From Phoronis australis (taxonomy: Eukaryota; Phoronida; Phoronidae), in NCBI GenBank assembly GCA_002633005.1, contig NMRA01000085.1:62001-126000 (forward strand): a DNA stretch of 64,000 nt. The letters run 5' to 3'. Of this stretch, positions 37,601 through 49,700 are shown one piece after another. The notes under the pieces are model-generated. The model did no database searches and was not told where the DNA came from. It saw only the letters and a list, made by a program, of their open reading frames with translations. The translations under genes were made by a program, and so were the position numbers. Position 1 is the first letter of the stretch; every line of letters starts with the position of its first letter.

Positions 37601-38535
37601 CGGTGGATGAGTGAGTGTGAATCCGTAATGATCGTCCCCAATAAACTGACTCTCAGGACTAGAAATTCCACGGGTGCTTCGATTCAGCCGTCCATATCAA
37701 AGACATAACTCAATAAATGTACACAAAACAGGGGTTCAACAAACCATGAGCAATTGTTCTTTCTTATCATACCATTCACGGTGTCCTGCTCCGGCAAGTT
37801 CGCAAAAAATTCGCAGTCAAAGCACAAACATGTTCCCAAAAAGCCCACACATACCTTGAACTTTAACGGTTCAAGGTCATCGACAGTACGGATATTACCG
37901 ATGAGTTACGGTTAAGTGTATAGTTATCGACATCGTGACTTTACACGACAAACCGGCAATTTCCGTACTGTCCTTGACCTCGAACCATCAAAGTGTGAGG
38001 TATGTGTGGGCTTTTGGGGAACATTCTTGTGCTTTGACTGCGAATTTCTTGTGTAGTAATAGCCGAGATCACCCGACCCGGGGATCGAACCCGCGACCCC
38101 CATAAAACCGGCAAGCGTGCTAACAATTCAGCTAATAGTAATACTAGGCAATTGCTCGTTAGCGAGTAGCTAACAGAGGCTCATATAATTCACCGGAAGC
38201 ACATCTACAACACTTGCGAACTTGCACCCGTGGAATTTCCAGTTCCGAGTGTCATACCTAGTAGCATTATACGTAATGTATTGGGGACGATCAGAACTAC
38301 AGAAGCTGAGCCTGAGGACCCCTGCCTCTGCCCTGGCCGCCTGGCTGTGTGTAATGGCAGAAATGAGAATCAGTCAAGAAAGCTCACAATCGTCATACTT
38401 TGTGTAATCTTCTCGTTTCTGTATGTAGTACTTCTTCATCACTTTTACTTCGTGCAAATTGTTGTCTACCTCCCATGATATAAAGTCGACTTTTTTCAAC
38501 AATTTCTTCTCGTGAAACTTGAGTTTGCGAACCAT
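23522..38535 (-). CDS. IMP3: U3 small nucleolar ribonucleoprotein protein IMP3, six exons
   Basis: RNA-binding member of the MPP10-IMP3-IMP4 complex that guides U3 snoRNA pairing to pre-18S rRNA in the nucleolus (family knowledge). Exons in coding order: 38535-38399, 33870-33763 (or its copy 35705-35598), 28444-28370, 26548-26469, 24754-24630, 23548-23522. Phases agree throughout and give 183 residues, against about 184 in human. The start [15 protein letters not shown] has a strong context (AGCATGG). The N-terminal signature REDYTKYNKLSR is present. The S4 RNA-binding domain covers about 107-175 ([41 protein letters not shown]). The end [15 protein letters not shown] matches the family tail. 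The human gene is intronless, as far as I recall. Here it spans 15 kb, and exon 2 appears twice in the assembly. Confidence 0.95.
24359..24455. mobile_element. 87-bp hAT-like non-autonomous element with AAAAC duplications
   Basis: The element is 24364-24450, from CAGGGGCAGATCCAGG to TTATATCCGCCACAG. The ends are imperfect inverted repeats of the CAGGGGCGGATCC type common in invertebrate hAT elements. Perfect AAAAC direct repeats lie at 24359-24363 and 24451-24455. A C13 run lies inside. It is in the last intron of IMP3. Confidence 0.6.
25509..25537. repeat. ATA/ATAA microsatellite
   Basis: Runs of AATAAT and AAATAAAT units in an IMP3 intron. Confidence 0.7.
27593..27652. repeat. 20-bp tandem repeat, three units
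   Basis: Units TTTGGTGACCTCAGATTTAC at 27593-27612, 27613-27632 and 27633-27652, with a few substitutions. They lie in an IMP3 intron. Confidence 0.8.
28607..28661. repeat. TG microsatellite
   Basis: GTGTGT tract interrupted by TTTG, then TGCG units and an AT-rich tail. Confidence 0.85.
29500..29900. mobile_element. 401-bp segment with 37-bp terminal inverted repeats
   Basis: Arms 29500-29536 and 29864-29900 match in about 33 of 37 positions (outer part ACAGTCCCAAATAGGG, inner part CTCAACTAAGTT). The interior has only short open frames, so this looks like a MITE. Flanking duplications are not clear. It lies in an IMP3 intron. Confidence 0.55.
32920..34303. repeat. Duplicated segment, copy A (carries IMP3 exon 2)
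   Basis: Nearly identical to 34755-36137, with scattered single-base differences and small indels. It contains IMP3 exon 2 at 33763-33870. Sequence 34304-34734 to its right is unique and ends at the 20-N gap. Confidence 0.9.
34735..34754. other. Assembly gap of 20 N
   Basis: Run of N directly before copy B of the duplicated segment. Copy B starts at the first base after the gap. Confidence 0.98.
34755..36137. repeat. Duplicated segment, copy B (second IMP3 exon 2)
   Basis: The same sequence as 32920-34303, including an intact exon 2 at 35598-35705 with both splice sites. Because the copy begins exactly at a gap, an unmerged haplotype is the simplest explanation. If it were real, the gene would have two interchangeable 108-nt exons. 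Confidence 0.9.
36625..36930. repeat. Diverged direct repeat, first copy
   Basis: Shares an ordered series of blocks with 37335-37630: CAACTGAACAA, TGGCCTC/CGGCCTC near AGGTGTC, TTTAATCAGTG and TCTCTACTGC. The identity is moderate, so this is an old dispersed repeat in the first IMP3 intron. One frame shows a decayed coding look (GQLNK / EQLNKGLFE). Confidence 0.45.
37335..37630. repeat. Diverged direct repeat, second copy
   Basis: Partner of 36625-36930 in the same orientation, about 710 bp away. Confidence 0.45.
37807..38047. repeat. Foldback: 85-bp inverted arms around a 71-bp loop
   Basis: Arms 37807-37891 and 37963-38047 are reverse complements at roughly 85-90% identity (for example AAATTCGCAGTCAAAGCACA against TTGTGCTTTGACTGCGAATT). 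The right arm adjoins the SINE head at 38070-38142, so the arms are probably bodies of two oppositely oriented SINE copies, the left one lacking its head. Confidence 0.7.
38070..38142 (-). repeat. tRNA-derived SINE head
   Basis: On the minus strand an A box (TTAGCTGAATTGTTAGCACGC, mirrored at 38115-38135) is followed by a canonical B box GGTTCGATCCC (mirrored at 38081-38091). The acceptor stem does not pair, so it is not a functional tRNA. Its body continues into the right arm of the foldback. Confidence 0.65.
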
Positions 38536-39142
38536 GCTTGCAACCGGAACCGATTCGTAGCGGAAGTTCACGCGGGAGGTCGTGACCTCTGGTGGACGAA
38601 GAAATGCTATTGTCCTAAGCATGTGGCACTACCTATCGGCCACTTACAGATACAAAAAAGTCTCTGAGTCCTAAAATATCCCCGTTTTAATTCTCAAACC
38701 ATGCCTTGTAGTTTGGGCATTGACAAACATCAAGGAATAGCAATGTGCCATAGAATTTTACAGGATAGGTCAAACTTGCCAATATTGCTTGGCTTTATTC
38801 TTCCAATCACAGTTTTGATGGTAGAATCAGTACTTTCCGAAAAGTGATCAATTATATTTCTGTGAAGAGTTATTAACATCGACATTCAAGTATAAAGTGC
38901 ATCTTATTTATTTTAAAGTGAAAATTTAGTGGATTCATGATTTCTAAACTGGTACGAGTGAACACAGACGATTTTATGAAAGATTTTTCCGATTTGCATT
39001 TGGGGCTTCTGTATTATGAGCGTTTTCCCCAAAGTTTAAACACCGAAAAACACATTTAGGAACGGATGCCTACCTTTTAATGCCACATGTTGAATTCCAG
39101 TGGATACATTAATGAGATTTATTTCAATGTTGGGAGTATAAA

Positions 39143-39346
39143 ATGACCAGTATAGTCGAAAGAACCTCCTCCTTTAGCTTGGTCTCAAGCAGTGACGACC
39201 TGCCAGTGTTCAGTTTCCAAGCCCAGAAATCAATTTTTTCTGACAAAGAAAGTCGAGAACAGATCGTTAACGGAAAGTACTTAAATCGTTTTTTTTGCAA
39301 GAAGCAGACTAAAGAACATTTAAGCTGGGCGCAGTATTGGTTTTAA
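39143..39346 (+). CDS. Weak candidate small open frame
   Basis: A 67-codon frame from an ATG with A at -3 (AAAATGACC), beginning MTSIVERTSSFSLVSSSDD and ending WAQYWF. The composition is plausible for protein, but the length is not far above chance in this AT-rich sequence and no partner exon was found. It reads divergently from IMP3, about 600 bp upstream of the IMP3 start. Confidence 0.2.
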   Translation: MTSIVERTSSFSLVSSSDDLPVFSFQAQKSIFSDKESREQIVNGKYLNRFFCKKQTKEHLSWAQYWF

Positions 39347-40467
39347 TTGGACTCTGAATATTCATCAGCTGGAGTTGTTGCGATTACAACTGAAACTAGA
39401 TGAAGGTCTACGTGTGGCCATAGTCGTTCACAAGTTTGACATAATTATATATACAGTGTATATATTTGCAATATTTTTTTTGTGGCCAGAAATCGTATTT
39501 TTCTGCCTATGAAGTAAATTCATCTAGATTACTGCGATTGACATGCAGTTACCCAAGTTTGCAAAATGAAAAATTTACTCTGTGGTCAAATTGAGAAATT
39601 ACTAAGCTTCAAACAATAAATTCTCAACTGAATAGTCCTATTCGGCTAAAGTTTTTCCAGTCTTTCTTTGTATTTTCAAATCATGACTGTGCAGTGAGCT
39701 CAGGTCGGTCACTGTAATCCTGTAGTCAGACTTGGTTGCAATTTCTCACGTAAGATGTGTATTACGTCAAGAACACCACCCTACGTCATGTCGATTAGGT
39801 TTTCCTGCTTTGTATGGAAATAGACAGTATTTCGCGGTGCTTGGTTGGTAACCCACAATTAACAATAACACATGTCGTGATTGTTAGTAATTATCACACA
39901 TTTGTTGTCAATGAGTGATTACGTGTGCGCAACCGTTATAATGCGGCATGTTTGACACCATACACGCGTATGTTTAGCAACATGCTTTCCTTTACACAAA
40001 TATGTTAACACATGTGAACCTGCTAAGACCGCGCACCTGTTTATGGAATAAGGCGCTTTTTTCGAAAATGTTTAGCATCGGTTATTTCGACATAACTTCA
40101 CGTGTTATAAAGTGGGCCTAGGTACGCCAATATGTGGTACACATCATGAGTGCGGATATACCCAAATTACTATACTTAAGTGGAATTTGGTACAAGATAT
40201 ATATACAATACATTACGGCATGAATACAGAGAAGAAGATAGGAAATACAAAACGCGAACCGGTTTAACAAAAAGCACAAAAAAGCGTGCGTTTTGCTTTT
40301 TTTGCGATACCATGCAGGAGGTATACATATTGTTGACCCGCTGTTCCCTTGTTTAGTATGACGTAATTTTGACGTTTTGGACCCAGTCAAATAAAATAAG
40401 AATACCAAAATTGAAAACGAATAGATGTTGGAATGCCGTGCAGTTACCGACGAATAAAAATGTAAAA

Positions 40468-40714
40468 TAGTAAAACTAGTAAATTTAAAACGACGAGCGT
40501 CGGTACTAAAATATATTAAAATATCCCCCAGGTTTCAAGCGATGCGCTCTTTGTCAACGGCGTGCTACAAGCTGCTGAATACGTGTGATCCATCTACATG
40601 TACTCAGCAGTTTGTAGCACAACGTTGACAAACAGCACATCGCTCGAAACGTGGGGGATATTTTAATATATTTTAGTACCGACGTTCGTCGTTTTAGTTT
40701 TACTAGTTTTACTA
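40468..40714. mobile_element. 247-bp near-perfect palindromic MITE
   Basis: Two arms of about 120 bp meet near 40591. Shared blocks include TAGTAAAACTAGTAAA, CGTCGGTACTAAAATATAT and AAAATATCCCCC on the left, with their reverse complements on the right. There is no coding capacity and no clear target duplication. A 20-bp piece, GGATATTTTAATATATTTTA, recurs at 103-122, suggesting other family members nearby. Confidence 0.75.
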
Positions 40715-41295
40715 TCAAAATTAAAAACAATAACATTAATATGGCCGGATTTACGTAGCGCTGCAAATTACTAAACAGTTCGAAAATTATTTCCTGGCCA
40801 TGGATCCCGTCAATGTTAATCTTTAAGTCCTCGGCAGCACACGATGGGTGCAACCGTTATCGGAGAACACTGATTTATCTAAAAACAAAATTTTGTAAGA
40901 ATTCCAAGAGCTAAAGTGTCCCCGTGGTTTCCTGAACCGGAAAAATCCAAGACCTGTAAAATTCCTATTTTTGGGTCTAAATGGCGTCATGATCGGTAGT
41001 GACTAAACATCCGAATATCATCCACTGTGAAGGTTGGGTTGCTTATGAGATGGATGCACCCGAAAATGCGAAGAACGGACGAAACGCTGTATAGTAGAGA
41101 CGGCGTTGTATAAGCAGCATCATTGTTTCCAGTTTTTAACACGTCATCAAAGCTTTCAGTGATTATCGGCTTTTGAAGTGGACATCGTTACGTAACAGTT
41201 GTGTCCTATGAGGGTCGAATCACACATTTCGGGAACTGAATTCTTTAAGTGAAATTAATTAGTTTTCTAGTTTTTCGTGGGGCGTTGATCTTTAC

Positions 41296-41535
41296 GACCA
41301 TGACGGCATAGTGAACAAAAATAAGTTTGACACGGGACACGACAATAACGTTCAGCAACGCCATCTGAGGTGGCAAAATAAAAGGGTCCATCCTTCCCAC
41401 CATAACTTTCTTCCGTTCCATTTCTTGCCCATCATTTTCCTTTTTGGGTCTGCCCATCCTGTCTTGAGGTACGTCATTCTCCGTTTCTCCCATCGACAGT
41501 CTGATTCTCACATTGGATGGTAAAGCCCGATACAT
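41296..41535 (-). CDS. Candidate first coding exon, unknown product
   Basis: On the minus strand an ATG with an excellent context (GCCGACCATG) opens a frame starting MYRALPSNVRIRLSMG, with a charged middle (GRPKKENDGQEMERKK) and then hydrophobic residues. The frame remains open to 41245, and a possible donor GTAAAG follows 41296. No downstream exon was found before IMP3. I recognise no family. Confidence 0.28.
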
Positions 41536-43740
41536 GGTCGGCGGCTGAGGTTATTTTTATTGGTAGTTTAAAAACCCTATAAACTACGCTCAAGAGTCAC
41601 AAACATCAATTTTGATCACAGGCGTATTTGCTTCCAAAGCGACCTCCTCGTTTCTTATCGAGTGCATACCGAAATTGGTTACAATAAATCGATTAAAATT
41701 CCCCAAGCAGTCATAATGCCCTGCTGTGTCCAGAAATTTAGTGGACCTACTTTAGTTTGAAATAATTCTACTCAAGGCGCGCAACCATTTCTAATTTGAA
41801 CGAGGAATAACACAGGACCTGTTTTGTATGCGTAAGTGGTCTAAATCAAAACTTGTTTGTTTTGTCAGAACGCACGGCTTTCATTGATTGCCCCTTTAAT
41901 GAATAACTATCATTAATTCCTGAAGGTCCCCTGAGCGCGCTGTTTATTTGTTTCCAAGTTACGCATTGACTGCGGGCAAATGCGGGTTGCTGGCGGTTGA
42001 TCGAAGTCACGCCCCCTGTCTTGAAATTGTGAAGTTAAAACCAAATAAACATCTTTACGCGCTTTTAAAAAGCGGCAATGAACTCCACCTCCATCACAAA
42101 AAAACAACTTTTGTTTCAGACTACTTACTACTATAAAACTGATTTGAAATTGATCCGGCTTAGTCAAAAACGACGATGTGATATTTAGTCTAGCAAAGAA
42201 CTGGCTTTGGTAACTCGTCATGGCATGTGGTGTTATTCCCTAAGCATGGTCTCGAGGAATTATATAGCGAATTGCCAGGCCAAAAATTACTTCTCATCAG
42301 AATAAAAGTTTAAGTTGAGACCAATTTTATAGCGGTAAGTGGTCTAAATCTAAAGTTGATTTCTTCGAACTGGAATTTATGACATGAAATCAAGTTAAAG
42401 TACACTATACGAAAATTTGAAATGTTTCCATCTTGATCATACACTGTGAGGCTAGGACTTTAATGGGGTGGCCGGACCCAGAAAGAGAGAAACAGTTAGA
42501 CCCCTGAAAATGGGATGAATGGAGTTGTGATGGGAAATACGAACCACTAATTTAGAGTTTGAACGCTGTGCTATGCGCCATCAAACAACACCACCCCCTC
42601 TTACAAAACCACGAGTCCCATTTCTCGTTCGCTCATCGCACTTTTGGATCAGTAATGTGCAACCGTAGTTGGTGTTTCACCGTGCAGAGGATGATCATAC
42701 TTCGTTTTGAAAGACTTATATTCCGGCGTGGCTCAAAACAGTTTTTATGTGGTTTGCAGACCTATAATTTTGAAATATTTTTTTTTTGTTTTGGCATATT
42801 CTACCAAACCATAAAATAACAAGACTCCAAAAGCAGCAGGATGGCTCAACTACAAGAGCGCATACGAAGAAATCCGTTTGAAGGTTATGACTGCTTTCTT
42901 TGTGTCCCGGGTACGAATGCACTTGTATTGTAGTGTGTATCGCTCTACATAGACCTGTTGTGGAAACGCGGGAAAATTGTCAACCAAAAATACACGCTCT
43001 TTGAAACCTGCATTGGTGCTTGACTTCAAATGGCCGATTTAAGTTAAGAAAGGAATAAAAAATCTCCTCCTCAAATGACGGAGAGTCAGCGTTAGCCTAC
43101 ATTTGGCAATGATAGACAAGCCACGGGGAAGCTTAGCTGCATATCCAGCCGCCTCTATGTTCAGAAAGGTTTTGCCGCCAGAAAAATATAGGTGGAAATT
43201 AGCCTTAACTAAAACCCACACAACGCAGCGCAACATACACATTCTTCATCAAAAATGAAATCCCACGCATAAATTACCAAACACTGTTTAGAGGGTATAG
43301 AACGTGAATAATAAATTTCAAGGATGAATGAACCTGGCCTATTCAACAAATGGTTGTGATTTTGGTGAGTAAATTGTCTCATGCGGATGAACAAATAGTC
43401 CAAAACCATTATAATCAAAAACATGCAAACCAGGTTAATTAAAAAACATGTCCCTCATCATGGTAGTTCGAGTCCCTATAACCGAAAACTCTTTGTCCCG
43501 AATTAGTTTAGAGTACTTAGGGAACTTTTAAAAACTTGTTTATCTCTCCGAGCAGGTGTCGCGGATGAATTTCTTCCCGTACAGTACTGACTTTTTGTTC
43601 AGTTGTGAAGGAGCACGCAGACGAGAATTGCGGTTACTCTAAACGGAGTTTACTGAAGTTTTTGGAGTTTGATCGCAGACATGTTACAATGACTTTAAAG
43701 ACAAGAACTGGATATTGCTTCCTGTAATTTTTGGAGTACA

Positions 43741-46700
43741 ATGATGGGGTGGTGTTCACGGATTTTAACAGTTTTGTGGCTGTTTCTGCTCACCCAGTCA
43801 CTGAATGGTTTGTAGTATTGTATTGAGCTCAACTTATCTCAAATTTCATCGAGGAATGCGTCCAACAGTTTCATTAGTGTTTCCTAATTTGATGTGTTGT
43901 CGAATTGAGAAGCATGATCGATGCTTCAAGACCAGATTTATTTGATCAAAGATAACATGAATAAGAGTTGATCGAGTTGGCAACAACTGTCTTGATTCCC
44001 ACGCCAAGATTTTATGTTGTGTCGCGACTTCTGGGCCAAGTCGTCTCTTTGTTTGACCGGTTCAGTCTGACAAGGAGGTGCTTTTAAAACATCTGCGAAA
44101 GTGCGTTAAAACTTGATAAACCACTTGTGGTACTAATGGAGTTTGGGACTGCCTCCTCTCATGGGATTGATGGATAAATATTTAGTTAAATGGCAAACAT
44201 AGGTCATAGAGGCTTAGGAAATATGCAACCTGCCTTTGATCATTCCGTTTCTCATTTAAATCTCTCCCAGTGTTCCGTTTTGTTTCCTAACAATTTTCAG
44301 GATTTTTTTAATGAGAATGCACATTTTAATCAACTTGGAAATGATAATGCAACCTCAGGTGTTGCTTACAGTAATTGGCAGTATTTGTGTATTGTGAGTT
44401 TAAGAAATTAACATTTTATGTTTATTTCTCATGAACCTGTTTTATAACAAGGCATAAATAAGGCATTATGAAAATGGTAGTGGTGATTTCAAGTCCATTA
44501 GGTCTGAAAATTATTCCTGTAATGGTCTTTCTAAAAGAGCTATAAAAATCCTTGAGTATAAAATTTTTATTGACGCTCCTTACTGGCTAAATACAGTGAT
44601 ATGATTTATTGTAAATATGTGTTGCCACTGCTCCTTTTTGTGAAAAGTGGTATTGAAGAGATGTAGGCTGGTGGCCTGTTGCCTTTTGCGATGCACCAGG
44701 CCTGCTTTGTCCACATGGCTGGGCCCATTGCACTGATCACCTCATTGTATCTCGTGTCGAGCCCACAACATGGAGTTCATCATACGGGAAGTCTTTCAAT
44801 CTACCTGTTTTATCAGGAAATTTGAAAAAAGCGTTATCTTGTGGGATTTGATGAGTTCCTCCAGGTAGGTTATGTGACCGTTGAGTGGAAGGCTGTAAAG
44901 ACGTTTATCGACAGGGCAAATCAATATTGGGCTAATTATGAAATGTGACAAAATTCATCAAATACATTGTTGTTTGTATGATGTTGAAAAAAGTTACATA
45001 AGAAAAATAGCATTTTTTATATGGATTATATGTTTTTTGAAAAGCGTTGCCTTTCTGAGGAATAAACCATACATCAGTTCCCTATTATTACATACTTAAA
45101 TGTCTTTCCTATATGTGGCGTTCTCTAAATTATGCCCTCATTTGAATGTCTCACAGTTAGCACAAATTCCGTGCAGTGCTTTGATAGTTTTTAAATGTGC
45201 ACATTTGCTTGAAACTGTGAAAGATAACCATACCTAGCTGCAACATATTGAAACATATACCTAGCTGCAACATACTGAAACACCCTGTCGAGTTACCCTA
45301 TATGCATCAGATATTAAAACAATTCGCTATGTAATGTTGCAAACTGTTCACAATGAAAGAAATAAGATCTTGTCTTTGTCTTCTCAGCTAGTCTTGTAAA
45401 CCACCAATACCAGAATTTTGAAATTGGGTCAAGAAAAGTCATTTTTATAGTTTCACAATTCTAGAGGGTTGATTTTTTTACGGATACTGAAAATCATTGC
45501 GCGCGCATCCAAGAGCAGAAAATGTCATGCACGGTGAACGTCTGCTTGGTACGTGATTTTGAATAAACGCTTCCAGTTTTCTCAGAATTTCTGACTTTGA
45601 AATGCCACTTAAGTGTAGTTATCGTAGATTCCATGCTTATGCCAGTTGACAGCGCTGCTTCGTATGACTGGCTATTGACCAATATCCCACAATTCTTTGT
45701 GTACACGATTTCTCTCACTCTCCTTGAAGTGGTAAATGGTGGCTACTGGAATCCAGGCTTCATATCAGTTCACGATCTATTATGTGGCGTGATATAATGT
45801 TTTGATAGCTGACTTGCATACCCTGTTGTCTTTGGACATGAAATTGTTTTTTGGGGAAACAGAAATAGATAAGCAGATCTACTACACGGTTAGCAGAATT
45901 GCTGTGTTTTGGTGAATTTTATTCCTTTTTTGTTTTGACAGTTATTATCGTTTTTTCGTGAACAGGAACCAATGTCAGATTTGTTGTTGTTGTTTGAGTG
46001 AAAGCTGCGTGTGTTTTGGTATGAATATCTTCGGAAGAAAATCCTGCTTGAAGTGCCTTTTTGTTTAAATGGTTAGCCTTCCTTAACGAACATACTTTTG
46101 ATTTTGGGTTCTTAAACTGAACTTTAGGAATCTGGTTATAACTTGTGCCTTGCTCAGATTGGTAGTGATTCCTAGTGATGACTAAAGCGCCACTTACAAA
46201 ACGAGTTATCCTAGAACAAGTTATTCGTGGAACGCGTTGTCGCTAGATTTATTTTATCTGTGGTGTGGATGTAATGTGGTAACTTGACAACTTACCCCAT
46301 CTTACCAAGGTGGGGTAACTTGTTCTGGGTTAACTTGTCCCAGCAACAAGCGTTAGTGTGGATGCAAACCTGTAGACGAGGTGGAAGTAATTGCCAGCTG
46401 CGCATTTGCTCAGTTGCACAATTAGGGGTGCCCAACCTTTCTGCACCTTGGCAAGGTGTACGCTTGGCTTAACAGGAGCAAGTTGCTCTTGGTGAGTCAT
46501 TGTTGGGTATGAGTAGCTCGTAGTGTGGGCACGACGTGATTTTTTCACTGCTTCAGATGAGGCTGGATAAGCTGGCTTGAAACGACAGATCGTGTTATGT
46601 ACACCGTAGTCTCATGCACTGCCACACTGTACTTCCATGCGTCAGAAATAATTCCTAATCTGTGTACAAAGCAAGACGTGACCAATTTTAGTATAAATCA

Positions 46701-49700
46701 AAATTTACTGAGCTTTGATGGGGAAGGCAATTTTATTCGTCCGCTTTTGTAATTATTTGATCACGTTCCGTATTTGTCCTAGTCACTGTGTTACCGCATG
46801 TCAATCACTTGTAGAACTGATTTTTTCAAAATATTTTGCTGTGCAATCTCGTCAAACCACAACTTGAATGTGTTATTAATTAACTGTAATTATGGCAAAT
46901 TTCTAAAATTGCAGGAAAATATGACCTAGAGAGACCCTGGTTCCCTGTTTTCAAATACAGAGAAACGTAAAATTCCGTGGTTTTTTGGTTTTGTAAATTA
47001 GTAAATTACATTTTAAACACTGTTTTAAGTCATAAATGACATGAATGAAAATATGAATTTATTTGCATTATTTGCTAATTTGAACGTATTTTCTTCAATT
47101 GATTTGCAACAAGAACTGTTTAATATGCTGGGTTATATAGATCTTAATTTTTGGCAATTAAAAACCAAAAATATTTGAATTATGGCACAGTAATTCTTCA
47201 CACGGAAACGTTAAATTTTGTTTTTTCAAATTTCTCAACATAAATCAAAATTACAACAAAATTTCAGTCATATTATGACCTAGGCTTGAAGTCTGTAGAC
47301 GTCATCAAACACTTTTTTCAACATCTTTCCAAGGCTCCAAATAATGGAAAATTTACCAAAAGTAGCTTGATTATGTCCTCACTGAACAAACCATGCTTGT
47401 AATAGACGAAAATGTTCTAATCTTTACTTTTGTGGAGAAATTTGTCGGTCATGTTTTGTGCTAAATAGTGAAGACTTGCCGTATTTAAAGGTACATCTTT
47501 ATGGACCAGTTGTTTCACAAAGCACTTCCGGGTCTGACTGGACCCAAAGGACCAGATATATAATGTAAGATTTACGTTAATGTAATTTATTATTCACGAT
47601 CTGTGATTGTTTTCCTGTCCCTGGTGACTATTTTCAGTATTAGAAGCACAAATCAGTGTTGAATTGTGAACGAGCTCAGGGCTGTCATGTCTAGAAACCA
47701 TGGTTTTTCGCTTAGAAAGTGACAAACCCGCTCCGGAAATTCTAAGCTTTATTTTTCTGTTGTATGTTGACTGTGATGGTCTTACTGGATTTTTCATGTC
47801 ATTTTTTCTGGGTTTACCGAAACTGAAACTGTCACAACGGCATTTTCGGAGAGAAGACAACCCGTTAAACACAGAAATCTGTTCCGAGTTCGTTCTTAAG
47901 CATCATTAACAATTTACCCATGAATTTTGTTAACTTTTTCCTTGTCAAATTGTTTGAGTAATCTGATCTTTAGGATATGTTTCATTTAATTACGAAATGA
48001 AGTTTAACCGTTGTACACAATTTGGCTTCTAATACCCGTGTTCAGTTATGTGCCTCCATCTTACAGTTACTGCAGCCCCTATTTCATGTTGTTTTGTACC
48101 AAAACATATTTAGCGTTTCGGAAGCGAGTATTCACATAACTCAAGTGGACGGTTGGGGTAAATGGTACCCTAGTCTAGTCTCATTGAAACGTTTCTTTTT
48201 GTAGATAAATGTGACAGTAAAATTATTCAACACCCATGTTGTTAGGGTGTCACACAGTCAAATGGATAAAAAATTACTGTAATCTAGTCTGATAAGTGAA
48301 AAGTCCTTCAGATGACGCAGTCTCATTTGCTGAAAGGTCTACTGTACTTATAACTGTTCTGTTAATGTTATTGAGCTCCTTAATTGTCTGGTTCTGAAGT
48401 AAGTCGTTTTTTTTTTGTAAATTACAGACACCCACAATGCTATTACATGTAGCAACTTTCCAAACTCGTGTTTGCGCCTTTGGGATTCAGTTCTCGTAGC
48501 ATAGTGTCCCTCCTTTGACATAAATTGGATTAATCTGCACCCATCAGGTGACTGGTACTTTGAGTTGCAGTGTAGATATCAGAAAGTTAGAAAGCTGTTG
48601 TTTCTTACTTCTCAGCTCAACAAAATGTACTCTGTCCTGGTTAAGAGTAGCACCACAATGTGGTAAATTGTGTGTGACCTTTTGTGTCTGAAACCACAAC
48701 ACATTCTTTTGCCCAGAAATCCCTCCAGCTAGATCAGAGATAAATCACTGAATCCCCTCCCCCAGTAAGCCCTTTGTTAGCACTCTCAGGTTATACAAAC
48801 ACACTGAGATGTGGCCCTATAAATAAACACCAAGCCAGCCTCTCTCCCATGGTTTTCAACTCAGTTTGGTTTACACATAACTAACATTGTTCTCATGCCT
48901 GCTGAGGTAATACTGGCCTCCCAAACCATCTATGTTAGTCCATTGAAGAAGAATGCTTACTGAGTAAGAACTCACGGCAACTCACGGCTGCACTTCCTGG
49001 TAACTGTGGAAATGTTGCGTAGGTTGCATACAAAACTCATCAGTTACGTTTGTTTTTTTACAAGCGTAATCATAGTTTGCTGTCTATTTCTGTGCAGTTG
49101 AGGAATGTTGGTTCTTTTAGTCGAGTTGCTGCTAGGTTTTCAAGTCTTGGTAGTTATTTTTATGAATGAAATTGCTTTGTAAATCTCTGAACTAACTAAC
49201 TAAATATGACCTTAAAATTGTGTCGTTCAACTGTTCTGTCCTTGCAGTGCACACCTGTAAGTACCTCTTTACATTGCACTTGTTTGAAACCATCAAAATG
49301 AACATCCTTAGTTTGTGAGTTAACAAAAGCTAACGTGTAATGATGTTTCAATTTTGGAATGGTAGTAATAATGCTGCCCTCTACTGGCGCCCCTTTGCTC
49401 CTCTCTCTTCAGGGAAGCCCCCCACTGCTAAGGTGACATAGATTTGTCCACTGAGTAAACTCAGCCACATGACCAATGATGACATTTCCACCTGCCATCT
49501 GCCTGGTTCCCATGGTGTGGGTATATGGCCACAACTGCATGATTATTAGATTCCTATTGACTTGTTGGCCAAGCAAAACAAACATGTTAGCTCAGTGGCT
49601 CAGTGTTGAGCAAAGGTAATCACAGATGTTTGTTTCGTGTTCAGTGTTTGTTCTGTATTTGCAATTTTGCACCCTTGTGTTTTTTAAAATAAGCAACTCG

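Larger units (their letters stand above)
38536..43740. other. Intergenic region between IMP3 and the EGF gene
   Basis: The two flanking genes are divergent, so promoters of both should lie here. It contains the 247-bp palindrome and two weak single-exon candidates (39143 plus, 41535 minus). I recognised no core promoter elements. Confidence 0.5.

Noticed and set aside
44190-44411. 74-codon frame starting MANIGHRGLGNMQP
   Set aside because: It sits inside the first intron of the EGF gene without matching splice sites and shows no known domain. The length is near chance.
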